From Streptomyces sp. NRRL F-5122 (lineage in GTDB: Bacteria > Actinomycetota > Actinomycetes > Streptomycetales > Streptomycetaceae), in contig NZ_LMWH01000048.1 of assembly GCF_001507435.1 (NCBI RefSeq), positions 62,001 through 126,000 of the forward strand: a stretch of DNA of 64,000 nucleotides, read 5' to 3'. A program made the position numbers and the translations under genes. Below are positions 1-7,980 of the stretch, piece after piece. The notes under the pieces were generated by a model. That model was not told the DNA's origin, did no database searches, and saw only the letters and a list, made by a program, of their open reading frames with translations. The stretch's first letter is position 1; every line of letters starts with the position of its first letter.

Positions 1-52
1 TTGGTTGGCTGGAAACGGTTTGCCGATCGGGTGAAGGAGGTACGGTCGGCGT

Positions 53-940
53 GTGGATGCAGAGCGCGTCGGTGAAGGTGGCGGCACGGAGTTCGACCGC
101 GTCGCGGGAGTCCTGCGTGCCCGGATAGCCGACGAGACCTATCCGTTGAACGGCACGCTGCCCCCGCAGCGGGCGCTGGCCGACGAGTTCGGCGTCTCCC
201 GCGACACCGTGCAGCGGGCGATCAGGGAGCTCACCAGCGAAGGCTGGATCGAGTCCAAGCGCGGTAGCGGATCGCGAGTGATCAAGACCCAGCGCATCGA
301 GTCCTCGACCCCCCGGGGCGTGAAACCGGGCGACCCCGTGACCGTGGGGTCATTCATCGAGCAGGCGTTCAATTTGCCGGAGGTCGACCTCGACGTCTAC
401 ACGCTGACCTCGGAGTCGCTCAACATGCATCTCAAGATGTTGTACGACAAATGGGTCCGTGATCGGAGAGTCGAATCGCATCCCACGCCCCCACGGGTGA
501 AGCTGCGCCTTCTGCTGCCGGCGGAGGATCTGGAGCTTCCCTATCCGAAGGCCCGGAACGCCAAGGACGATTCCGCCGTGGCGGAGCGGCACCTGGGAAT
601 CGCCCAGGAGCACACGTCCTCGCTGCGGCGCGTGCTGGGCAACCTCCAGGCGGCGAAGCTCGTCGAGTCCTTCGACCTCGAGGTACGCCACGTGAGACTG
701 CCTCCGGCGTTCAAGGTGTACCTGTTCAACGAGACCGAAGCCCTGTTCGGCCCCTACGTGGTCGACGAGCGGCCCATCGTCCTGGACAGCGGCAAGGAGA
801 TCGAGGCGCTCGATGTCATCGGACTCGGCGCCACGCTCACCCACCACATCAGGGACCACGACCCGAACTCACCTGGTTCGACGTTCGTCGACAGTATGCA
901 GTCGTGGTTCGACTCGCTGTGGGATCTGCTCACGGTCTGA
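53..940 (+). CDS. GntR-family winged-helix transcriptional regulator
   Basis: A 295-residue DNA-binding regulator. Residues about 12-80 form a GntR-type winged helix, including PPQRALADEFGVSRDTVQRA and the wing GWIESKRGSGSRV. The 200-residue C-terminal part resembles no effector domain I can name and lacks an obvious UTRA or FCD signature. The GTG start at 53 is preceded by GAAGGAGG at 33-40; a GTG at 51 is out of frame. The two downstream genes on the same strand are an APH-duplication protein and a membrane protein, so it probably controls that set. There are no TTA codons in it, unlike its neighbours. Confidence 0.85.
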   Translation: MDAERVGEGGGTEFDRVAGVLRARIADETYPLNGTLPPQRALADEFGVSRDTVQRAIRELTSEGWIESKRGSGSRVIKTQRIESSTPRGVKPGDPVTVGSFIEQAFNLPEVDLDVYTLTSESLNMHLKMLYDKWVRDRRVESHPTPPRVKLRLLLPAEDLELPYPKARNAKDDSAVAERHLGIAQEHTSSLRRVLGNLQAAKLVESFDLEVRHVRLPPAFKVYLFNETEALFGPYVVDERPIVLDSGKEIEALDVIGLGATLTHHIRDHDPNSPGSTFVDSMQSWFDSLWDLLTV

Positions 941-1034
941 CGTCCGAATCGGGGTGACCGATTCGCCGCCATGGCGGCACGCCGCCTTGCATCCTCGCGA
1001 CCCGTTACGTCGTTGAGACCAGTCCGGAGGGCGC

Positions 1035-1070
1035 ATGGTTCAGGTTGCCGCTAATGTTGCCGCAACTTGA
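1035..1070 (+). CDS. Possible 11-residue leader ORF before the kinase-duplication gene
   Basis: ATG at 1035 with CGGAGG at 1025-1030 opens a frame encoding MVQVAANVAAT and stops at TGA 1068-1070, 16 bases before the chosen GTG of the next gene. The same bases hold an 8-bp direct repeat, GTTGCCGC at 1044-1051 and 1056-1063, which could instead be an operator. The Shine-Dalgarno to start spacing of 4 is short. A leader that couples translation to the next gene is inference. Confidence 0.3.
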   Translation: MVQVAANVAAT

Positions 1071-1086
1071 GCAACAGGAGAGGCCC

Positions 1087-3327
1087 GTGGGCGCACCTCC
1101 CGTTCCCCGGCACGCCTTATGGGGGCGATGGGCCGCCGGTGACGCCTACGACGAGTTCGTGGGCCAGGCAATGCTGGGCGGGGTGATGACCACGGGTCAT
1201 CACAACCGGAACTATGTGCTGCCCCTCACCGAGGCCATGGCGCGCCGCGTGCGACGCAAACCGGGCACGAATGTGACCGTGCGCGTGCGCAGACCCGAAG
1301 CGCTGCCGGTCGTGATCAGGACCTGGCGGGACGAAGCGGAGATCCTCGACGCCATCAAGGGGGAGCTGCCACACGTCCCCACCTGTCTGGTCCGCGGCCG
1401 GGGGGCGTCCATCCACAGTTATGTGGAAGGCGTCCCGCTGTCCACGATCTGTCCCAACGGCAAGCCGGTCGAGAGGTTGCTGATCGACGCACTGGCAGGA
1501 CTGCTCGCCCAGATGTCGCAGGTACGCAGGGAGGCGCTGCCGCGACTGCCCGATGGGTGGCCGCGCAACGACAAGGACAGCCAGGGCTTTCTGAGGACAC
1601 TCGCCCTTCGGGCCGACCGGCAGATCCGTCAGCCCAATTGGACTGCCTTCGGCGGACTGTTCGCCGCACTCGGCATCCCCGAGGACGCGCTGATCCGGCT
1701 GGCCGAGCGAGTGCCGCTCATGGTCCGCAGGCCCTTCAGCCTGCTCCACGCGGATCTGCACCGGGACAACGTGATCGTCACCTACCGTGGTGACCCGCCC
1801 CTGATCTGTGTGGACTGGGAGCTCGCGACCTACGGCGACCCCCTGCACGATCTCGCCACCCATCTGGTCCGGATGCAGTACCCGGCGTTCCAGTGGGGTG
1901 AGGTGATCGACGCGTGGGCGCACGCCGTGCAGGCCATCAGACCGATGGCGGCCAAGGGTCTGGCCAGGGATCTGCGGCACTACGTTGCATTCGAGCGTGC
2001 CCAGTCCATTTACCCCGATGTGATTCGCGCTGCGACGTCGCTGGACGACTCGTTCGACCAGAAGAGCCTGGACACGGCGACCGAGAGCGTGAGCCGCGCT
2101 CTCCAGGCCGCGGCCGAACCCCTTCGGCTGGCTCATGTGCCGGACGCCGCCGAGATCGAGCGGGTTCTCATCCGGTGGCGGACGTCTCGGGGCGAGCAGG
2201 CGAGCGGTGTCCGCCGGACGGCCACCGCTCTGCGGTGGAAGCCGGACGAGCGGCTTCCCGAGCACCCTGGTTTTCCGCGTTCGGCCGTTCGTGACGCCTT
2301 GCTCGCCGAGGGATCCGCGCCGGCCAACCGGGTGTTCAAGGGCACCGGCCACCTCAACTCGGTGGTGCGCGTGGCGGACATCGATTTCCCCGTCGTGGTA
2401 CGGCGCAGGTTGGCATCCGGCTGCCGTCGCGAGCGCGGTTACCTCAGCGAACACGCGGTCCTCGCAGCCATCGAGCGGTCCGGTGACGCAGTGATGGCCC
2501 CGAGGGTGCTCGCCCTCGGCGAGAGTCACGCCGGCGATCCCTTCGCCATCCACACATACGTCGGCCCTCCCGAGGGGGACCGGCCACCGAACCATCCCGT
2601 CAATGGTCTGCTGCCCCACGAGGCGGACGGGCTGGTCGACCAGCTGTGCGCTCTGACACGGGTCGACTTTGCCCCCGTTGATCCGACGTCCTGCGAGGTG
2701 AGCGACGGGGGCGGCTTCTACGGATGGCTGAGTGAGCAACTCGTCCTGCTGGTGGCAAATCTGCCCAAGGAGTCTCAGCAACTGGCCCGAGTTCTGGGCC
2801 TGCCCGGTGCGGAACGCCTGCGGGAGATCCTTTCCCGGCACCTGGTGACCCCCCGGTCGGCCGCCCTGTTGCACGGGGATCTGAACCCCTGGAATCTGGT
2901 GCGTCGGTCGGGCGGACTCACGCTCATCGACTGGGAGATGGCCATGGTGGGCGATCCGCTGTACGACCTGGTCCGCCATATGCATCTCACTCCCACACGT
3001 CCCGAGATCCGCGGGAGGATGTTCACGCGTTGGTCCCGCTCGCTGACTGAGGAGTACACGAGGGGCTGGCAGGAGGACTGGCGCGTGTATCGGTGGATGG
3101 AGGTCGTCCGCTCGGCTTACGTGGACCTCGACCGTCTCGTGACCGGCGACAGTCTGGATGCCCCCAATGTGCGCCGTGCCGTGGACACGTACGCGATGAC
3201 CCTGGCCGAGGCCACGGCCGCACTCGGATTGCCCGTCAAATGGATCGCGAATCCCCATCTTGTCCGTGCACTGCCACACAGGGACCATGGAGCCCAACGG
3301 GTTGGCGGGCTCTCCGCGGACAACTGA
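1087..3327 (+). CDS. Tandem aminoglycoside-phosphotransferase-fold protein (two APH domains)
   Basis: A 746-residue protein with two copies of the APH/choline-kinase fold. The first copy has LLHADLHRDNVIV then CVDWELATYGDPLHDLATH; the second has LLHGDLNPWNLV then LIDWEMAMVGDPLYDLVRH. Each pair supplies the catalytic HxDxxxxN loop and the metal-binding D, so both domains look catalytically complete. The substrate is unknown. The GTG at 1087 has CAGGAGAGG just upstream; a TTG at 1045 is an in-frame alternative. Codon 11 is TTA (1117-1119), a rare leucine codon read by the bldA tRNA in Streptomyces. It lies between the GntR gene and a membrane-protein gene on the same strand. Small-molecule resistance or metabolite phosphorylation are both possible. 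Confidence 0.8.
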   Translation: MGAPPVPRHALWGRWAAGDAYDEFVGQAMLGGVMTTGHHNRNYVLPLTEAMARRVRRKPGTNVTVRVRRPEALPVVIRTWRDEAEILDAIKGELPHVPTCLVRGRGASIHSYVEGVPLSTICPNGKPVERLLIDALAGLLAQMSQVRREALPRLPDGWPRNDKDSQGFLRTLALRADRQIRQPNWTAFGGLFAALGIPEDALIRLAERVPLMVRRPFSLLHADLHRDNVIVTYRGDPPLICVDWELATYGDPLHDLATHLVRMQYPAFQWGEVIDAWAHAVQAIRPMAAKGLARDLRHYVAFERAQSIYPDVIRAATSLDDSFDQKSLDTATESVSRALQAAAEPLRLAHVPDAAEIERVLIRWRTSRGEQASGVRRTATALRWKPDERLPEHPGFPRSAVRDALLAEGSAPANRVFKGTGHLNSVVRVADIDFPVVVRRRLASGCRRERGYLSEHAVLAAIERSGDAVMAPRVLALGESHAGDPFAIHTYVGPPEGDRPPNHPVNGLLPHEADGLVDQLCALTRVDFAPVDPTSCEVSDGGGFYGWLSEQLVLLVANLPKESQQLARVLGLPGAERLREILSRHLVTPRSAALLHGDLNPWNLVRRSGGLTLIDWEMAMVGDPLYDLVRHMHLTPTRPEIRGRMFTRWSRSLTEEYTRGWQEDWRVYRWMEVVRSAYVDLDRLVTGDSLDAPNVRRAVDTYAMTLAEATAALGLPVKWIANPHLVRALPHRDHGAQRVGGLSADN

Positions 3328-3365
3328 ACCACCGCTGGGCGCCTCGGTGCGGGGAGGGGCTGCGG

Positions 3366-4253
3366 ATGTCCGTCGGTGGGAGAAGGCCGGCCGAGGGCGA
3401 TGTGATCGAGCGCCTGAAGAGGTTACGGGCCCGCTACGAGCCGGCGGTCACACGGATCCTGCTGCTGGGGTTCTTCGGCACGGGGCTGATCGCGCAGTTC
3501 GTGAAGCCGGTGGGGGACGCCCTGCAGGGCAAGGTGTTCCTTGGCGGCGCCCTGCTCAGCCTGGTCGGCTACGTCCTGTACGACTCGGTGAAGGACCTGA
3601 CCGTGTCCCTGCGGATGCCACCGCGCCGGCAGGTCAATTCACGGGAGCTGGGCGGCTTCGTGAGCGAGGCGTTCAGCGCACGCACCGTGGAGATCAGCTT
3701 CCTCGGCTATACCGGCGAAACGCTCTACAACGAGCTCTACCATCGCCTCGAAGGGCTCCTCGACGATCCCGGCCCGACCAGACACGTCACCGTTCGTTTC
3801 CTGATCCCGGACTTCGGACAGTCGATGACCGTGCCCTCGATGGTGGGACCGGGCGGGATGCCATTGGACGACCCCGACTTCCGTAGGCGGCTCGAGCTGC
3901 GGTGCCAGGAGTACGACCGCACCCTCTCCATCATCGCCGAGAGGCTCACCGCGGTCGGCCGGGTGGCGGCGGAGTGCGAGTACCGCGTCTATCCCGGCAT
4001 ACCGAGGGACAAGATCTGCATCTTCAACAGGGAGTTGGTGCTGTACGGCCTCTACGACGTGGCCCCCCGGACGATGCTGCGCAGCACGGATCCCGAGTTC
4101 TACGACCCGAAGGGCTATCGCACGGACCTCAACGTCTGGTCCCAGGAGGGCGGTGACGAGGCCAAGACCGTGATCACTACATGGAACAAGCACTTCGACG
4201 ACCTGTGGACCCTCGCCGCTAACCCGAGCTGGAGACAGGGGACGACAGCGTGA
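3366..4253 (+). CDS. Predicted membrane protein of unknown function, TTA-containing
   Basis: A 295-residue protein with two hydrophobic segments, about residues 29-45 and 55-72, followed by a soluble cytoplasmic-type domain of roughly 220 residues. I do not recognise the family. Conserved-looking stretches include ISFLGYTGETLYNELYHRL and DKICIFNRELVLYGLYDV. The ATG at 3366 follows GGGGAGGGG and lies 38 bases after the kinase-duplication stop; the frame is open further upstream, but that part runs inside the preceding gene. Codon 20 is TTA (3423-3425), the second bldA-type codon in this cluster. Spacing and strand suggest co-transcription with the two genes before it. Confidence 0.7.
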   Translation: MSVGGRRPAEGDVIERLKRLRARYEPAVTRILLLGFFGTGLIAQFVKPVGDALQGKVFLGGALLSLVGYVLYDSVKDLTVSLRMPPRRQVNSRELGGFVSEAFSARTVEISFLGYTGETLYNELYHRLEGLLDDPGPTRHVTVRFLIPDFGQSMTVPSMVGPGGMPLDDPDFRRRLELRCQEYDRTLSIIAERLTAVGRVAAECEYRVYPGIPRDKICIFNRELVLYGLYDVAPRTMLRSTDPEFYDPKGYRTDLNVWSQEGGDEAKTVITTWNKHFDDLWTLAANPSWRQGTTA

Positions 4254-4304
4254 GGGGCGGCCTTTGGCCGGATGGAAAAGTCGTGGCCTTGCCTTCTCGC
4301 GCTC

Positions 4305-4778
4305 TCACCGGATCTCAGGCGAACGGTGAGCCCGCCAGGTGTGTCTGAGCGCCTCGAGTTCGCTCCGGGGGAAGTGTTCACCCCACTTGCCCCGGTATCC
4401 GCTCTCGCCGTGGACCAGCGCAACCTCGTCGAAGCAGCGAACCACCGCACGGGCGAGACCGTCGATGCTCAGCGCTCCGGACCACAGTTGGGTCCCGGCG
4501 TTGTCGTGTTCACCGCCGTGCCGCAGTTCGAGCAGGCGGAGCCAGACGTCGTCGCCCTCGCGATGGAAGAACCAGCGAAAAGCCGTCGGCTCCGCCTCGA
4601 ACTGCACACGTGCCTCCGATGCGCCGGCCATGAGTCGGGTGACCGCATTCAGCAGGTCCTCGGGAGCGTTGCCGATGTGCGAGGCGGTCAGCTCGGCCTT
4701 CGCTGCAGGCGCTTCGATCGTGCAGTCGGCCCAGCCGTGCCCGGTCAGTGTCCAGGTGAGCCGAAGGCCAGTGCTCAC
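4305..4778 (-). CDS. Hypothetical protein, 157 residues
   Basis: A soluble protein of 157 residues with regular codon bias, no signal peptide and no membrane segment. It is rich in Trp and His (TWTLTGHGWADCTIEAP, FRWFFHREGDDVWLRLLEL) and ends HTWRAHRSPEIR. Its compact single-domain look recalls small immunity-like or DUF proteins common in Streptomyces accessory regions, but I cannot name the family. The start is GTG at 4778 with AGAGGTGA about 8 bases upstream. It is convergent with the membrane-protein gene ending at 4253. Confidence 0.65.
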   Translation of the reverse strand: MSTGLRLTWTLTGHGWADCTIEAPAAKAELTASHIGNAPEDLLNAVTRLMAGASEARVQFEAEPTAFRWFFHREGDDVWLRLLELRHGGEHDNAGTQLWSGALSIDGLARAVVRCFDEVALVHGESGYRGKWGEHFPRSELEALRHTWRAHRSPEIR

Positions 4779-5120
4779 GGTCGGTCACCTCTGGAGCCCA
4801 CGCCACGAGGTCCTTGTCGGCCCTGTCCGAGATTCTCGTTGCCGTCGGTTCCGCGTACCCGCTGCCCCGGCACCGCCATCGGTGCCTCCTGACGTCGAAA
4901 TCCGCGGACAGAGTGACCGCGCCGGAGCAGGAGCCGTCGGCCACCGCACAGGTATCGGCTCTCCTGGGGCACAGCCGCCGGTCGAACGTCCGTTCCTAGT
5001 CCCACGGTTGAACGATATGCGACCTCACCGACATGGACGGAGAAGTTTGCTCCGCGATGGCGGGCAGGAGGCGGAAGGGCCCGGCACCGCGGCTGACCGA
5101 CCTTCGCGGACACGGGGCCG
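4779..5120. other. Gene-poor flank left of the mobile element
   Basis: About 340 bases without a convincing gene. Several short frames run across it on the minus strand, but none has a start with a ribosome binding site or a recognisable motif. It may be a decayed remnant lying just outside the proposed insertion. Confidence 0.4.
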
Positions 5121-5125
5121 CCCCG

Positions 5126-5152
5126 TGACCCGTCTCAGTGAAGGTGAACCAG
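5126..5152 (+). repeat. Left terminal inverted repeat of the putative element
   Basis: A 27-base end that pairs with 8706-8732 in inverted orientation with 6 mismatches. It is preceded by CCCCG at 5121-5125, the same five bases that follow the right end. Two further GTCTCAGT-type motifs lie inside it, at 5182-5193 (inverted) and 5206-5222. Confidence 0.6.
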
Positions 5153-5181
5153 CGTGATGCTGTGACCTGTGGTGATTCAGA

Positions 5182-5218
5182 TTGACTGAGACAGCTGCTA
5201 CTCGGTTGTCTCAGTCGA
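5182..5218. terminator. Inverted repeat downstream of the oxidoreductase gene
   Basis: TTGACTGAGACA at 5182-5193 pairs with TGTCTCAGTCGA at 5207-5218 (11 of 12). It lies 23 bases past the stop of the oxidoreductase gene, so it could act as its terminator, although there is no T-run. The arms match the GTCTCAGT motif of the element ends, so it may primarily be a pair of transposase-binding sites. Confidence 0.4.
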
Positions 5219-5240
5219 TCTGGGTAACGCGGGGGCTTCC

Positions 5241-6128
5241 TTAGCGACGGCCCAGGAGCTCGGCGATCCGTATGAACCCGTCGGCGCCGTGACCCCGTCC
5301 GATGGCTCGGCGGGCCATGCCCTCAGCCGCGCGCATCACACCCGCGTCAATGCCATGTGCCTCGGAGGTGTGGACGATGTGCGCCATGGACGATACGGCC
5401 GAGGTGATCGGGTTGCCCTCACCGGAGTAGCTACCGCTGTCGGCCTCCTCCGCGGCCTCTTCGAAGATCGGCGGGAGGATGTCGCCGATGCCCTTGGCGA
5501 ACGGTGCCAGCTCCCGCGCGGAGATGCCTTCGGCCCGCGCCATCGACAGGGCGTGCACATAGCCCGCCATCGCGGTCCAGAAGATGTCGAGCAGCGCGAT
5601 GTCGTATGCCGCCGCGCGGCCGATCTCCTCGCCGAGGTGGGTGTGGGTGCCACCCAGCGCCTCAAGGACGGGCTGGTGCTCGCGGTAGAGATCCTCTGGG
5701 CCGCTGTGGATGAACACCGCGGCCGGAGTGCCGATGGTCGTGTTCGGCGTCATGATCGCACCGTCCAGGTAGCGAACACCGTGCTCAGCCGCCCACGCTG
5801 CCGCATCTCGGGCCCGGTCCGGCGTGTCGGCGGTCAGATTGACCACCGTGCGCCCCTTGAGTGCGCCGGTGACCGCCTCTCGCCGCAGAATGGTGTCCAC
5901 GGCGTCGTAGTTCACCACGCAGACCACGGTCACACTGCTTGCGGCAACCGCTTCCTCGGCCGACTGGACACTGACCGCGCCCCGCGCGACCAGCCCCCGG
6001 TCCCGGCCCGGCGTCCGGTTCCAGACCGTGGTTCGCAGGCCGGCATCCAGGAACGCGCCCGCCAGGGATCGGCCCATCGGCCCCAAGCCGAGGACGGTGG
6101 CGGCAGACTGTTCGGTGTGTGAGGACAT
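5241..6128 (-). CDS. NAD(P)-dependent imine-reductase-like oxidoreductase
   Basis: A 295-residue beta-hydroxyacid-dehydrogenase-fold enzyme. The N-terminal Rossmann domain has VLGLGPMGRSLAGAFLDAG, followed by NRT, which favours NADPH. The C-terminal dimerisation helix reads AAYDIALLDIFWTAMAGYVH, the pattern typical of imine reductases rather than 6-phosphogluconate dehydrogenases. Imine or keto-acid reduction is likely; the substrate is unknown. It is transcribed divergently from an HxlR regulator only 32 bases away, a common pairing in which the regulator senses electrophiles or oxidants and controls the reductase. It lies within the proposed mobile element. Confidence 0.85.
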   Translation of the reverse strand: MSSHTEQSAATVLGLGPMGRSLAGAFLDAGLRTTVWNRTPGRDRGLVARGAVSVQSAEEAVAASSVTVVCVVNYDAVDTILRREAVTGALKGRTVVNLTADTPDRARDAAAWAAEHGVRYLDGAIMTPNTTIGTPAAVFIHSGPEDLYREHQPVLEALGGTHTHLGEEIGRAAAYDIALLDIFWTAMAGYVHALSMARAEGISARELAPFAKGIGDILPPIFEEAAEEADSGSYSGEGNPITSAVSSMAHIVHTSEAHGIDAGVMRAAEGMARRAIGRGHGADGFIRIAELLGRR

Positions 6129-6160
6129 CTCTCAACTCCCATAGAAAATATCGGTAATCT

Positions 6161-6529
6161 GTGACGAATGGGACGAAAATGACGCGCAGCCGTGCCCAGG
6201 ACCCGAATGTCTGTGGGGTAACTGCCGCGATCGCTGTGATCGACGGAAAGTGGAAGACGGTTCTGCTCTGGCTGCTGGAATCCGGTCCGCACCGCCCAGG
6301 CGAGCTGCGTCGGCGGCTGCCGGGCCTCAGCGAGAAGGTGCTGACTCAGGCGCTCCGCGAGATGGAGGCCGACGGACTGGTGCACCGGGAGGTGCACGAC
6401 GTACTTCCGCTGAAGACCATGTACTCCTTGACCGCGTTCGGTCGAGAACTCTCCGAGGCGCTGGCTCCCCTCTCTGATTGGGGCCACCGCCGCTTGGAGA
6501 AGCTCAGCGAGGCCCAGTCGGCCTCATGA
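6161..6529 (+). CDS. HxlR-family winged-helix regulator
   Basis: A 122-residue regulator. It has the HxlR layout: CGVTAAIAVIDGKWKTVLLW, the recognition region PGELRRRLPGLSEKVLTQAL, and the wing DGLVHREVHDVLPLKTMYSLT. The lone Cys near the N terminus is a typical redox-sensing position in the family. The GTG start at 6161 is used here; an ATG six codons later is possible. It faces the imine-reductase-like gene across a 32-base gap that must hold both promoters, so it likely represses or activates that gene and itself. Confidence 0.85.
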   Translation: MTNGTKMTRSRAQDPNVCGVTAAIAVIDGKWKTVLLWLLESGPHRPGELRRRLPGLSEKVLTQALREMEADGLVHREVHDVLPLKTMYSLTAFGRELSEALAPLSDWGHRRLEKLSEAQSAS

Positions 6530-6593
6530 CACATCGCCTCGTCACCCACTTTTCACCAGGATCTGACGGCCCTCCGGCCGCCCTTCACCAGAG

Positions 6594-6989
6594 TCACCCC
6601 GCTGCCGCCCGTCGCCAAGTACCCACAAAAAAGTGGCTACTACGGGTGCACATGCCCTCGGCGGCGAACTCGTCGAGGAGCTCGAACAGGACCTTGATCG
6701 CGTGCTGTTCGTCCTCAGGCGGAAGGTTCCAGATGTCGTGCCAGCCGTTCGGGAGGGCGATGTGGAGGACCTGGCCGGGTCAGGCGGGGTTGCAGTCGCG
6801 TTCGCGACGGGCGATGAGCCAGTCGTGCCAGCCGGTGAGCCCGTGCCCACCGTGCCGGTGAGCATGATGGTCGTAGCCGGTCAGGAACGCGGTCAGCATG
6901 TGGAAGGAGGTCTTGCCGACGAACATGCCGGGACGTTGGCCGACGCGGGCGAAGTAGTCGCGCTCCGTCATTTCCGAGAGGGGTTTCAT
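6594..6989 (-). pseudogene. Small hypothetical protein interrupted by an in-frame TGA
   Basis: Reading from ATG 6989 gives ERDYFARVGQRPGMFVGKTS, continues to the end of CNPA, then meets TGA at 6780-6782. The same frame stays open beyond it for about 61 more codons, including VLHIALPNGWHDIWNLPP and HAIKVLFELLDEFAAEG, ending at TGA 6594-6596. The downstream part has normal codon bias and is acidic and helical as expected of a real C terminus. The interrupted codon sits where Trp is plausible (TGG to TGA). The start overlaps the stop of the upstream gene (ATGA), so the two were an operon. The family resembles small immunity-like proteins; no function is assigned. Confidence 0.6.
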
Positions 6990-7255
6990 GAGCCCGCCCC
7001 CTCGTGGTCTCCGGAGCCGTGGTCCGGGGTTGGACCAAGCCTGCGGCGGGCCGCTTCCAGGCGTTCGGCGTAGTCCGCCGCAAAGATCCCCGGTAGCGAC
7101 TTGTCGAGCGTTCCGGCGATGCGGTGAAGGGGTGCCCAGACCGCGGCGTCGTCGACGAGACGGCTGAGGTCCGTCATCTGCACTCGCTCCAGCCAGTCCG
7201 ACAGGACCAGCGCCTCGTCCGGGGTGAGTTTGATGATGATCTCCGGATTTACCAC
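6986..7255 (-). CDS. Small hypothetical protein, 89 residues
   Basis: Starts at GTG 7255 and runs to a TGA that overlaps the next gene's ATG. The sequence PEIIIKLTPDEALVLSDWLE reads like a small alpha/beta protein, with a basic helix ERLEAARRRLG and a polar tail. There is no recognisable family, signal peptide or membrane segment. No good ribosome binding site precedes the GTG, so it could be translated from a leaderless transcript. It is divergent from the DUF4240 gene, 57 bases away, and translationally coupled to the TGA-interrupted gene. Confidence 0.55.
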   Translation of the reverse strand: MVNPEIIIKLTPDEALVLSDWLERVQMTDLSRLVDDAAVWAPLHRIAGTLDKSLPGIFAADYAERLEAARRRLGPTPDHGSGDHEGAGS

Positions 7256-7312
7256 CGCTCGAACATAGTCCGAGGACCGTGTGTTGTCAGAGGCGCCTGG
7301 CACAGTGCCGCC

Positions 7313-7894
7313 GTGGACATCGATTCCTTCTGGGAGCTCATCGAGGAGTGCCGGCGGCGGGCGCAGGGGCCGGACGAACGGCTCGCGTGGCTGCGTGGCG
7401 CACTGTCGCAAAGGTCGCCGGCAGAGGTCGTGCAGTTCCAGGTGCGCTTGGACGAGGTGACGCACGAAGCGTTCACGTGGGACCTGTGGGCAGCAGCGGA
7501 CCGGATCTTCGGCGGCTGGTGTTCGGACGACGGGTTCTGCTACTTCGGCCTGTGGATGGTGGGACTCGGCCGGGAAGCCTTCACTGAAGTGGTGGCTGAT
7601 TCCGATGCCCTGGCCGCCACCCTGGAGGTCCAGGGCCTGGTGGGCCGTCCGCGGGAGGTATGGAACGGCGACTGGCCCGGGTGGGAGTCGCTCGACTATG
7701 TCGCCATGGAGGCGTACGGGATCCTGGCTGGTGTTGACGACGAGTGCGGCGAAGCGTTCTACGAAGCCGTTGACGCCGAGCAGGGCGATGGAGGCGGCAA
7801 CTCCGGACCGCTCGGTGAGCGGTGGGACGTTCGGTGCGAGGATGAGGCAGTACGCAGGCTGCCGAGACTGAGCGCGATGTTTCCCCTGCGATAG
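7313..7894 (+). CDS. DUF4240 domain-containing protein
   Basis: A 193-residue protein beginning MDIDSFWELIEECRRRAQ, the hallmark opening of DUF4240, and containing FTWDLWAAADRIFGGWCSDD and FCYFGLWMVGLGREAF. These proteins occur widely in Streptomyces, often beside toxin or immunity-like genes, but have no proven activity. The start is GTG at 7313; no Shine-Dalgarno sequence precedes it. It sits inside the proposed element and is not clearly in an operon. Confidence 0.75.
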   Translation: MDIDSFWELIEECRRRAQGPDERLAWLRGALSQRSPAEVVQFQVRLDEVTHEAFTWDLWAAADRIFGGWCSDDGFCYFGLWMVGLGREAFTEVVADSDALAATLEVQGLVGRPREVWNGDWPGWESLDYVAMEAYGILAGVDDECGEAFYEAVDAEQGDGGGNSGPLGERWDVRCEDEAVRRLPRLSAMFPLR

Positions 7895-7980
7895 TGACCC
7901 GGTGGTGCGAGCGGGCGGAGACCGTCGCATCAAGTTCCAAAGCCTGGATGACTGTGGCGTAAGGGCTTCCAACTGTGTTT

